64,000 nucleotides of DNA from the NCBI RefSeq assembly GCF_008704855.1, contig NZ_CP023691.1, positions 1,550,001 to 1,614,000 on the forward strand, read 5' to 3'. Each line of letters opens with the position of its first letter. The stretch's first letter is position 1. This document shows positions 53,238-60,703 of the stretch, one piece after another. This stretch comes from Streptomyces platensis. Lineage in GTDB: Bacteria > Actinomycetota > Actinomycetes > Streptomycetales > Streptomycetaceae. Position numbers and translations under genes: made by a program. Under the pieces are notes generated by a model. The model worked only from the letters and a program-made list of their open reading frames with translations, was not told the origin of the DNA and made no database searches.

Positions 53238-54074
53238 TCAGCTCAGTTGGGACAGGACGGTGCGGCCGTGGGCGCTAAGGAGGACGTCGTCCTGTTCGTG
53301 GCCGCGGACGAGCGCGGTGACGGCTTCGATGGCGCCGAAGCGCACCAGGAGCCGTTGTTCGGTGTCCGTGGGGCGACTGCCGTATCCGGTGAAGAAGGCC
53401 TCGCGCAGTTGAGGGGCCGCCTGCCAGTGGCGGAATTCGAGTCGGGCGAAGTCCCTGAGGCGGGCGTCGCGTCGCATGTGCTCGAAGTCGAAGGCCCAGA
53501 AGCCGTCTCCGATGCGCCAGTTCCTGGGTTGGTAGTCGAGGTGGCAGATGGCGCTGTCCATGCAGGTGCCGGCCAGCTCGTCCGCGATCTGTAGGAGGAA
53601 GTTGCGCTCGGTGCCCGATAGGAGGTCTGCGCGGTCGGCCCTGGCAACCCAGCTTCGGAGACGGACTGCCAGCTTGTCTCCCATGTCGCCGGTGCTCCGA
53701 CGGCACGTCGCCTGGTGAAGAGCTCGAAGTACAGCTCCGGCATCGTGGTGCGCCCGCTCCTCCTCGTCCGAACCCGGCACCAGTGCGTCACCGCTTCGAC
53801 CGGGCACCGCGGTGAGCAGGAGGATGTGCGTCGAGTCCTGGCGGTCGACTAGCTCAGGTGCGTGGTCTTGGAGATGGCGTCTCCACGTCAGGTAGGCGTG
53901 CGTCTCTTGGACGTATCGCGCCTGGCTTCTGTGCTGCTTTGCGAAGTAGGTGTTGCCGCGGGTGTCGATGAGCTGCAGGAGGTGGGGCGGGAGCGTCGGG
54001 CCGGCGACGATGCTGACAGCTCCGACCGTCTGGCGCGCGAGTTGGATGCGCGGATCGTCGTAGGCCGTGCTCAC
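53238..54074 (-). CDS. APH-fold phosphotransferase (aminoglycoside phosphotransferase-like), copy 1
   Basis: 278 residues. GTG 54074 overlaps the preceding stop (GTGA). Brenner-type catalytic loop SAICHLDYQPRNWRIGDGF (HxDxxxxN) and metal-binding WAFDFEHMRRDARLRDFARL are present. The N-lobe includes YFAKQHRSQARYVQETHAYL. It phosphorylates a small molecule such as a sugar or nucleoside; the operon context favours a biosynthetic kinase or self-resistance role over classical drug resistance. Second APH-type gene of this operon. Confidence 0.85.
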   Translation of the reverse strand: MSTAYDDPRIQLARQTVGAVSIVAGPTLPPHLLQLIDTRGNTYFAKQHRSQARYVQETHAYLTWRRHLQDHAPELVDRQDSTHILLLTAVPGRSGDALVPGSDEEERAHHDAGAVLRALHQATCRRSTGDMGDKLAVRLRSWVARADRADLLSGTERNFLLQIADELAGTCMDSAICHLDYQPRNWRIGDGFWAFDFEHMRRDARLRDFARLEFRHWQAAPQLREAFFTGYGSRPTDTEQRLLVRFGAIEAVTALVRGHEQDDVLLSAHGRTVLSQLS

Positions 54075-54727
54075 GGCGTCGCTCCCGCTGCTGCTGCGGC
54101 GAGGTGGGCGGTGTCGTTGTGCCGGTCGAGCATCCAGCGGCGCTGGCCGAGCCGGTTGTGGTGGTGCTGCCAGCGAGTGACGGAGGCGTGGGAGACGGTG
54201 AAGCCGGCTTCCGTCATCGGCCCGAGTCCGAGCAGGAGGGCGTGTGCTGCGAGGATCGTTTCGCCGTGGGCGGCGAACAGGACTCGGCCCCCGTCGTGAC
54301 GGGCGATGAGGTCGCAGAGAAACGCCTCGGCTCGCTGGAGGTAGCCGTTCCAGGTGTCGGATCCCGTGGCCCATGGTTGGTCTGGGTGGGCATGCGGTCC
54401 GCCGTTCGCTGCGGTCTTGACGTAGTGCCAGGGCTTGCCGTCGGCCTCTCCGTGAGCGGGGCCATCGAGGCCAGGTTCAATGAGGGGCTCCAGGCCGAGG
54501 GCCTGCCCGAGGATCTGTCCGCTCTGCTGTAGGCGCAGTCGGGGGCCGGCGTAGAGCGCGGTGAAGGGCTGGGCTCGGTGCTCGGCGGCCAGCTGGGCTG
54601 CGGCCCTCTGGACCTGGAGGTACCCGCGGTGGGTGAGCCCTGTGCAGGTTGCGGGTCCGCCGACGCGGCCGTCGACGTTGCAGCGAGCCTCGCCGTGGCG
54701 GACGAAGACGAGTTCTGTGGTGATCAC
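54071..54727 (-). CDS. Histidine phosphatase (phosphoglycerate mutase-like)
   Basis: 218 residues. GTG 54727 overlaps the preceding stop by 4 nt. The RHG motif is near the N-terminus (TELVFVRHGEARCNVDGRVG), with TGLTHRGYLQVQRAAAQLA, YAGPRLRLQQSG and the second catalytic His in VLFAAHGETILAAHALLL. It removes a phosphate from a small phosphorylated metabolite. It lies between two APH-fold kinases with overlaps on both sides, suggesting phosphorylated intermediates that are later dephosphorylated. Confidence 0.88.
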   Translation of the reverse strand: MITTELVFVRHGEARCNVDGRVGGPATCTGLTHRGYLQVQRAAAQLAAEHRAQPFTALYAGPRLRLQQSGQILGQALGLEPLIEPGLDGPAHGEADGKPWHYVKTAANGGPHAHPDQPWATGSDTWNGYLQRAEAFLCDLIARHDGGRVLFAAHGETILAAHALLLGLGPMTEAGFTVSHASVTRWQHHHNRLGQRRWMLDRHNDTAHLAAAAAGATP

Positions 54728-55488
54728 GAGATGCCTTGGGTTTGTTGGCGCTGATGCAGCCAGCCGTAGCGGTAGCCGTGGCGCCCGGCGTACGGCGCGG
54801 TCAGTACGGCGTGCAGTGCGAGGAAGTCGCCGAGGCGCTCTCGGCTTGTCGCCCCTAGCTGGGCGTCGTGCCGGGCAGCGGCGTGGTTGTAGCTGTTCAG
54901 GGCCGCTTCGATGTCGGGTGGGTCGATCGGGCCGTGCGTCATGATCAGCGTCGTGATCAGCTTGGCCAGGTCGTATCCGAAGGGCGCCAGGGTGAGGTCG
55001 TCCGTGTCGACGCTGAAGACCGTGCCGTTCTCGGTGATCAGGAAATTCCGCGGGTTGCTGTCCTTGTAGAAGGCGGCAGGCCCATCGGCGGAGCGCTCCA
55101 GCAGCGTCAGCATCGCGTGCAGGGCGGCGGTGTCGGGCAGAAAGCCCTTCTCCAACCGGTTGCGCAACGCTACTTCCCGACAGGAGCGGAAAGCCGCGAG
55201 AAGGCTGCCCTCCCGGAGTTCGTGAGGTATGTCCAGCTGTGCTGCGTCCAGGCCGCTTGTCCAGGCAGCACCATGCGCATCGCCCAGGAGCGCGGCCAGA
55301 GACAGCAGGTCCTTCTTCTGCGCATGACGACCGTCGATGTGCTCGAAGGTCAGGCTGGCCGGCCCGATCACAATCAGCGCCGGCTGCCGTAGCGGCTTCG
55401 CATGGGTGGCGAGCCACCCGTAGTGGTGGGCGGCGGCAGCGGCCTTCGCTGGGGTCTCGTAGTGCTTGGTGAAGTGGAAGGGCGTCAC
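54724..55488 (-). CDS. APH/choline-kinase-fold phosphotransferase, copy 2
   Basis: 254 residues. GTG 55488 overlaps the methyltransferase stop. The expected catalytic loop is present as AAFYKDSNPRNFLITENGTV, where the first residue of the HxDxxxxN box is replaced by Lys (KDSNPRN), and the metal-binding VFSVDTDDLTLAPFGYDLAK. The N-terminal part (FHFTKHYETPAKAAAAAHHY) is short. A diverged small-molecule kinase; the Lys for His change is tolerated in some APH-fold proteins. Confidence 0.8.
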   Translation of the reverse strand: MTPFHFTKHYETPAKAAAAAHHYGWLATHAKPLRQPALIVIGPASLTFEHIDGRHAQKKDLLSLAALLGDAHGAAWTSGLDAAQLDIPHELREGSLLAAFRSCREVALRNRLEKGFLPDTAALHAMLTLLERSADGPAAFYKDSNPRNFLITENGTVFSVDTDDLTLAPFGYDLAKLITTLIMTHGPIDPPDIEAALNSYNHAAARHDAQLGATSRERLGDFLALHAVLTAPYAGRHGYRYGWLHQRQQTQGIS

Positions 55489-56339
55489 GTCCGACCTCCC
55501 ACCGAGCAGGCCACGACATAGGTGATGACCGAAGTGGTGGTGATCGGCTTGTCCGGGTGCCACTCGTGGAGCGCGGCGGCCAGGGCGCCCGGGTTGCCGT
55601 ACAGACCGGGTGCCAGGTCGTACTTGGGGTTGGTGGCGAGGTACTCGGCGGCGTGGTCAAGACCGGAGAACTCGAAGCGGTGCTCCTCGTGCTCGACCGC
55701 CACCACGTCCAGGGCTGACTGCGCCAGGTCGGCGAGGTTGCCTCCGTGCGCGGTGGCGTAAAGGCTCTCGTGCCGCTCGGCGTGCGGGTCGAGACCGGCG
55801 GTGGCGATGAGGGCGTCCATGTCGCTGTAGCTGTCGAGCGCCTTGGTGACCAGCACGGCGAGCCCACCGGGGGCCAGGGAGCGGGCGATTTCCGCGATGG
55901 CTCGCCCGGGGTCGGGTGAGTGGTAGAGGCAGAACGCCGCTACAGCCAGCTCACACGAATCATCGGACAGGGGTAGATGGTGGAAGTCCCCCTGGAGGAA
56001 GGCCACTTGCGTTCCGGGGTGGTGGCTGACGCGACTTCGAGCGGCGGTCACCAGGGCGGGAGAGGCGTCGATACCCACGAGCCGCTGCGGCTTCAGCTGC
56101 TGGGCCAGGACGCGGCTGCTGGTTCCGCGGCCGCATCCGATGTCCGCTACCAGGCCGGGACGACGGTCGGACCCGGCTCGGTGTGCCTGGGCCAGCTGGA
56201 CGATGGTCTCGGGGACGGGACGTCCAGCGGTCTTGGCCCGCATCAGCGCGCTGGAGCGACTGGCCAGCCGGGCGGTGTTGCCGTACAGCTCGCCCTGCCG
56301 GTCGGGGTCGAGAAACGGGTTGTTGATCACGAACCGCAC
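55485..56339 (-). CDS. SAM-dependent methyltransferase (class I)
   Basis: 284 residues with start chosen at GTG 56339 (VRFVINNPFLDPDRQGELYG); upstream codons look non-coding. Motif I is LVADIGCGRGTSSRVLAQQL, the acidic strand-2 end is RLVGIDASPALVTAARSRV, motif II is ELAVAAFCLYHSPDPGRAIA, and motif III is ARSLAPGGLAVLVTKALD. A small-molecule methyltransferase in the operon. SAH removal could be coupled to the adenosylhomocysteinase-like protein encoded downstream. Confidence 0.88.
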   Translation of the reverse strand: MRFVINNPFLDPDRQGELYGNTARLASRSSALMRAKTAGRPVPETIVQLAQAHRAGSDRRPGLVADIGCGRGTSSRVLAQQLKPQRLVGIDASPALVTAARSRVSHHPGTQVAFLQGDFHHLPLSDDSCELAVAAFCLYHSPDPGRAIAEIARSLAPGGLAVLVTKALDSYSDMDALIATAGLDPHAERHESLYATAHGGNLADLAQSALDVVAVEHEEHRFEFSGLDHAAEYLATNPKYDLAPGLYGNPGALAAALHEWHPDKPITTTSVITYVVACSVGGRT

Positions 56340-56361
56340 CCCCGCTCGGGGCGCGGAGCGC

Positions 56362-56874
56362 TCAGCTGTGCTGGGCGGCGGCCTGGTGCAGCCAGCGTCG
56401 CGTGTGCTGGCGGCTGGTGAGGAGCACCACTTCGGCATGCCCCGCGGCGAATTCCTCGATCTTGGCCATGACCCGCGGTCGCATCTTGCGCCGGTAGGTC
56501 GCCACGTACTTGATCACGCCCCAGGTGATGCGGTTGTGCACCCCGTTGCCCTTGTGTCCGGCGCCGTGGCGGATCTGTCGGGAAAAGATCCCCCACAGTG
56601 CGGCCGGCGTCGAGACGTCCATCAGCACCACGGTGTCGCAGGCTTCGAGCCGGATCTGCAGCGTGGAGTTGTAGTTGCCGTCGATGATCCACGTCGGCTG
56701 CGCGACCAGGCCGCGCTGCACCTCGGCGAACTTCTCCATGGGCAAGGCGTTCCACTCGTCGTCGTAGAACGCGGCATCCAGATGCGTCACTGGAGCATCC
56801 AGGATCTTGGCCAGCTTGCGGGCAAGATCCGACTTGCCGCTGCCTCCGCAGCCGACGATGGCGACCTTCTTCAT
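56362..56874 (-). CDS. P-loop kinase (adenylate-kinase/FlaR-like)
   Basis: 170 residues from ATG 56874 with GGAG upstream. Walker A VAIVGCGGSGKSDLARKLAK, then the substrate region THLDAAFYDDEWNALPMEKF and IIDGNYNSTLQIRLEACDTV. The C-terminal LID-like RRKMRPRVMAKIEEFAAGH fits the DNA topology modulation FlaR/adenylate kinase-like group. It probably phosphorylates a nucleotide or small metabolite. Placed 96 nt after the glycosyltransferase stop, the largest gap in this operon. Confidence 0.8.
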   Translation of the reverse strand: MKKVAIVGCGGSGKSDLARKLAKILDAPVTHLDAAFYDDEWNALPMEKFAEVQRGLVAQPTWIIDGNYNSTLQIRLEACDTVVLMDVSTPAALWGIFSRQIRHGAGHKGNGVHNRITWGVIKYVATYRRKMRPRVMAKIEEFAAGHAEVVLLTSRQHTRRWLHQAAAQHS

Positions 56875-56970
56875 GGTGCTCCAGCCTAAAGGTGCTCGGG
56901 TGCCCGGATGGCTCGGCCGCCGGAACACATACGGATGATCGCGGCCTGCTGGCCCGTGCGAGGCGGTTCA

Positions 56971-58023
56971 TCACGCGGCCCCCTGCCTTGGCGGCGCGGC
57001 GGCGGTGGCCACGTCCAGCACGGTCTCCAGCGCGTCGACCTGGTGGCTGAGCCGGAACAGCTCCAGCCTGCCGATGCACTCCGAGATCAGTTCGGCGTGC
57101 TGGTGGCTGCCAGCGATCTTCTGGAGGGCCGCGATCCGCTGGATCACTTGGTCGCCGGACCTGACCACCAGGCCCTCGGGGACGAATTGCTCGACGTGCC
57201 GGATGCTGGCCGGCGCCAGCGGCAGGCACCCGGCGAGGACGGCCTCAAAGATCCTCTGCGTCATCTGTCCGACCGCGGCGTACCGCTCGGGCAGGAGCAG
57301 GACCGTGGCCAGTGTCGTGCTGTAGAGCCTGGAGACGGCGTTGAAGGGGATTCGGCCGAGGAAGGTGACATGTGGCCAGCACGTGGTACTGGTCCATTTG
57401 CCACCCACCCGGTGCTCGAAGCAGGCCGCAGCTGGAGCGAAGAAGCGGTCGAACTCGTCGTCGCGGTCGTACTGGTTGCCAACGTAACCGAGCGGCGTCT
57501 TCCGGTCCTCGCTGGCCAGGGCGATTGGGTCGGCGCCGTGCAGGAGCGCATCGTCGACCGGGAAGAGCAGGCGGTGGGCATCAGGGGTCGGCGTGAGGGC
57601 GGCCTCGCACACCTCGACGTTCCGGATCCGTCGCCAGATGCTGTCCTCGCGCAGTCGCCGGTCCTTGTCCCAGATCACGGTGGGGGTACGGCGGCGAACG
57701 GTGTAGTGCTGGAGCAGCTCCGCTTGGCGGTGAAGATCACAGGTGTGTCCTTGGGTGCCGCAGGCGGTGGTGTTGCGCCCTTCGATGGGCCAGCGCCATT
57801 CAAGGAACAGCACGTCGATATCCGGGATGCCGGCGCCGAAGGTGTACGCGTCGCCGAGGTCGTCTCCGGCTTCGAGTCGATCGCGGTCGACCTGTAGAAA
57901 CACGATTTCGTGGCCGCGCCCGAGGAGCGCGTCGATCAACGGCCGGCGGTGGCTGCGGCCTCCGTCGGGGGTGTCGGTGACCCCGTTTCCGAGGAAGCCC
58001 CAGAAGCTGTATCCGATCTTCAT
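56971..58023 (-). CDS. CgeB-like glycosyltransferase
   Basis: 350 residues. ATG 58023 overlaps the carbamoyltransferase stop (ATGA). N-terminal domain MKIGYSFWGFLGNGVTDTPD, GGRSHRRPLIDALLGRGHEI and PDIDVLFLEWRWPIEG; C-terminal half KTPLGYVGNQYDRDDEFDRF, ATVLLLPERYAAVGQMTQRI and FEAVLAGCLPLAP, which matches the donor-binding part of CgeB/GT-B enzymes. Transfers a sugar to a cytosolic acceptor, donor unknown. Placed directly after the carbamoyltransferase. Confidence 0.75.
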   Translation of the reverse strand: MKIGYSFWGFLGNGVTDTPDGGRSHRRPLIDALLGRGHEIVFLQVDRDRLEAGDDLGDAYTFGAGIPDIDVLFLEWRWPIEGRNTTACGTQGHTCDLHRQAELLQHYTVRRRTPTVIWDKDRRLREDSIWRRIRNVEVCEAALTPTPDAHRLLFPVDDALLHGADPIALASEDRKTPLGYVGNQYDRDDEFDRFFAPAAACFEHRVGGKWTSTTCWPHVTFLGRIPFNAVSRLYSTTLATVLLLPERYAAVGQMTQRIFEAVLAGCLPLAPASIRHVEQFVPEGLVVRSGDQVIQRIAALQKIAGSHQHAELISECIGRLELFRLSHQVDALETVLDVATAAAPPRQGAA

Positions 58024-59750
58024 TTGGTGATCCACCGCCCTTCGAGCAGCAGGGCGTCGAGCCCGGAGTTCGCGAGGCAGTCCAGTGCCATCTCCGGGGT
58101 GCCGCAGATGGGCTTTCCCTTGACATTGAGCGAGGTGTTGATCAGGACAGGCACCCCTGTACGGCGGGCGAACGCCTCCAGGACCTGGTGCATGAACGGG
58201 TTCTGTGGCGCGGTGACGGTCTGGAGGCGGGCGGTGCCGTTGGCGTGGACGATCGCGGGGATGCGCTCGCGGGCAGCGTCGGTCACCTGGGAGGCCATGG
58301 ACATGTACGGGGCGTCCTGGCCGAGGGTGAAGAACTCACGCGCGCGGACGGCAGTGACCATCGGGGCGAACGGGCGGAAGGGCTCGCGGAACTTCACCGT
58401 TGCGTTCAGGCGCTCGACCACCCCGGCTTCGAGGGGCGAGGCGAGGATCGAGCGGTTCCCCAGGGCACGGGGGCCGGCCTCGACGCGGCCCTGGAACAAC
58501 CCCACGATCATCCCGTGGGCCAGCTGGTCCGCGAGAAACTCCGCGGCGTCCATCCCGAGGGGCTTCTGCTTCAGTCCGGGCCACGAGGTGAGGTCCAGCT
58601 CCGGCTCCGGGAAGGACGGGCCGAGGTAGCAGGTACGGGCGATCCCGGACAGGGGCCGTTGGCTGCCGCTGTCGGTGTGCACGGCGACCGCGGCACCGAT
58701 CGCCGTGCCTGCGTCGCCGGGAGCCGGCGGGACGAAGACCTCGTCGAAGATGCCGGCGTCGATGATCCGTCCGATGCTGACGCAGTTGGTGGCCACGCCA
58801 CCGCCCACGCACAGCCTGCGCGAGCCACTCACCAAGCGGGCTCGGCGCGCGAGGTGGATCACGATCTGCTCGGTGCGCTCCTGGAGGGCGGCGGCCAGGT
58901 CCTGGTGGATCTCCTGGACCGGCTCGTCCGGTTGCCGGGGCGGGCAGGTCTCGGCGCCGAACCGAGGGGAAGTGCGTGGATAGCCGGAGGTGAGCACGCG
59001 GGGTGGGAAGTACGCCGGGTCCACGGCGAAGCCGGTGGCTGTGGTGTGGACTGCGCGGGTGAAGACGTGCCGGAATCGGGCGGGGTCGCCGAGCGCTGCG
59101 AGGGCCATCACGGTGCCTTCTTCGTCGCCGCGCCGCCAGCCGAGGTGCTCGGTAACCGCCCCATACACATAGCCCAGCGAAGCCGGGTCCGTGAGCCCCT
59201 CCAGCATGCGCACCCGGGGACGGGCGCTCTGGTGAGCGTGGGCGATGGTGGTGGTCTGCCGCTCGCCGAGGCTGTCGACGACGAGAACAGCCGCCTCCTC
59301 CCAGCCCGACGCGGTGAACGCGGCCAGTTGATGCGCGCGGTGGTGCAGTACGGGGGTAACACGGGCGTCGGGGAAGTCCTGAGCGAGGAGCCGCAGGCGA
59401 CGTCGGGTACGCACGGCGACCTTGGCGAACCCTGCCGCACGCGGTATGGCCCGTGAGCGGGTCGTGCCCGACAGAGCCATCCGCAGGGCAGCAGGAGTCT
59501 CGGCGAGGTAGCGGATGGGTTGGAAGTTGTACGCGACTGCATCGACGTCACCCGGCGTGATGCCGGCCTCCCCCAGCAGCCACCCGATGGCCTGACGCGG
59601 GTACTCACGGGTGTGTTTCTGCTGGGACAAGCGCTCCTCTTCGACAAAGCCCACCAGCTCGCCGTCGATGAGGAGAGCTGCGGCGGAGTCGTGGGTGAAG
59701 GAGCACACGCCCAGGACGACGGACGGAACGTGGTCCACGGCGGTCGTCAC
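58020..59750 (-). CDS. O-carbamoyltransferase, NodU/CmcH family
   Basis: 576 residues. GTG 59750 overlaps the preceding stop. N-terminal Kae1-like domain: VLGVCSFTHDSAAALLIDGE, VGFVEEERLSQQKHTREYP, HHRAHQLAAFTASGWEEAAV, VVDSLGERQTTTIAH and CVGGGVATNCVSIGRIID. C-terminal TobZ/CmcH domain: GLFQGRVEAGPRALGNRSIL, NATVKFREPFRPFAPMV and VLINTSLNVKGKPICGTP. The enzyme makes carbamoyl-adenylate from carbamoyl phosphate and ATP, then carbamoylates a hydroxyl. In this operon the acceptor may be the hydroxymethyl group made by the neighbouring thymidylate-synthase homologue or a sugar hydroxyl. Confidence 0.92.
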   Translation of the reverse strand: MTTAVDHVPSVVLGVCSFTHDSAAALLIDGELVGFVEEERLSQQKHTREYPRQAIGWLLGEAGITPGDVDAVAYNFQPIRYLAETPAALRMALSGTTRSRAIPRAAGFAKVAVRTRRRLRLLAQDFPDARVTPVLHHRAHQLAAFTASGWEEAAVLVVDSLGERQTTTIAHAHQSARPRVRMLEGLTDPASLGYVYGAVTEHLGWRRGDEEGTVMALAALGDPARFRHVFTRAVHTTATGFAVDPAYFPPRVLTSGYPRTSPRFGAETCPPRQPDEPVQEIHQDLAAALQERTEQIVIHLARRARLVSGSRRLCVGGGVATNCVSIGRIIDAGIFDEVFVPPAPGDAGTAIGAAVAVHTDSGSQRPLSGIARTCYLGPSFPEPELDLTSWPGLKQKPLGMDAAEFLADQLAHGMIVGLFQGRVEAGPRALGNRSILASPLEAGVVERLNATVKFREPFRPFAPMVTAVRAREFFTLGQDAPYMSMASQVTDAARERIPAIVHANGTARLQTVTAPQNPFMHQVLEAFARRTGVPVLINTSLNVKGKPICGTPEMALDCLANSGLDALLLEGRWITK

Positions 59751-60703
59751 CTCGTCCCCACCGGTGCGGAAGCCGGCGTGCCGCCAACGCGACGATTCAG
59801 CTCGCCGTACCAGCCGGTCAGGGCCTCGCCGAGCGGCCCCTCGAGGGCGTCAGCGATACGACACGCCTGCTCGTGCTCTCCGCCCTTCCAAAGCCGGTAG
59901 CTGCGCATCGTCTCAGCCATGGCATCCCAGCCCGGGTACCCCGTCTCGCCACCGGCTTCAACCTGGTCGAGGAGCTTCTCGAACCCCTCCCACCGCGTGG
60001 ACAGTTCAGGCATCACCGGACTCGCTGCCACATCGGTCAACGCGTCGGCCTTCTCGATGTCGCGCTCGTAGATGTGGAGGGAGTCGACGTGGTGGTGGTA
60101 CTCCCCCAGGTCGACGTCCAGCCAGCCGGCGACGAGCTCGTGGAGCGTGGTGAAGAAGAACAGGTCGTACGGCATGCCGATCCACACGTCCTGGCCGCGC
60201 ATCGTGGTCGACATGTGCAGTCGTCCGCCACGCAGGTGGAAGCGGAAGCCGAGTGTGCAGGGGACGTCTTTGTGGCCGGCGGTGTCGCGAGCCGGGTCGT
60301 AGAGCTGGATCGTCGCCCGTCGGGAGTCGGGGTCGTCCTTGAGGATCTCCACGACACGGTGGAGCTGGTCGACCTCCCCGCCCCAATTCCGCATCCTGGG
60401 CCCATACGCGCCGCGGAGGACGCCGTCGTCGGCGTACTGCCGCAGCCGCGCGTTGTAGTCGAAGATCCACGGGGCGTCGGAGCCGGAAAGGTGCCAGACG
60501 GTCTCGGCCACCGCGAAGGCGGGGTTCACAATGCGGGCGGGCGGCGCGTACAGGAGTCGTGCCCGGGGCTGGGTCAGGCGCATGGTGAGGTCGAGGACCT
60601 CACGAGTAGCCATCCCGCGCGGGCTGATCTTCTCTCCGCTCTTGGCCAACGTAACGGCCCCGGTGAAGAGTTGGGCGACGGTGTCGGCTGTCAGGTTCGT
60701 CAT
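59747..60703 (-). CDS. Thymidylate-synthase-fold (d)CMP hydroxymethylase-like enzyme
   Basis: 318 residues. ATG 60703 overlaps the preceding stop (ATGA). The TS fold is clear: RNWGGEVDQLHRVVEILKDD, SRRATIQLYDPARDTAGHKD, catalytic Cys149 in VPCTLGFRFHLRGGRLHMST, phosphate loop RGQDVWIGMPYDLFFFTTLH, and the tail EYHHHVDSLHIYERDIEKAD. The Asn that selects uracil in ThyA (the N of GLPFN) is Asp180 here (GMPYD), the change found in dCMP hydroxymethylases and in MilA of mildiomycin biosynthesis. It is therefore likely to transfer a one-carbon unit from methylene-tetrahydrofolate to C5 of CMP or dCMP, giving the hydroxymethyl product. Confidence 0.85.
   Translation of the reverse strand: MTNLTADTVAQLFTGAVTLAKSGEKISPRGMATREVLDLTMRLTQPRARLLYAPPARIVNPAFAVAETVWHLSGSDAPWIFDYNARLRQYADDGVLRGAYGPRMRNWGGEVDQLHRVVEILKDDPDSRRATIQLYDPARDTAGHKDVPCTLGFRFHLRGGRLHMSTTMRGQDVWIGMPYDLFFFTTLHELVAGWLDVDLGEYHHHVDSLHIYERDIEKADALTDVAASPVMPELSTRWEGFEKLLDQVEAGGETGYPGWDAMAETMRSYRLWKGGEHEQACRIADALEGPLGEALTGWYGELNRRVGGTPASAPVGTR

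Noticed and set aside
53238..54374. Longer form of the APH-fold gene starting at 54374
   Set aside because: The extra 100 N-terminal residues are Arg/Pro-rich and antisense-like; GTG 54074 overlaps the preceding stop and matches the coupling pattern of the operon.
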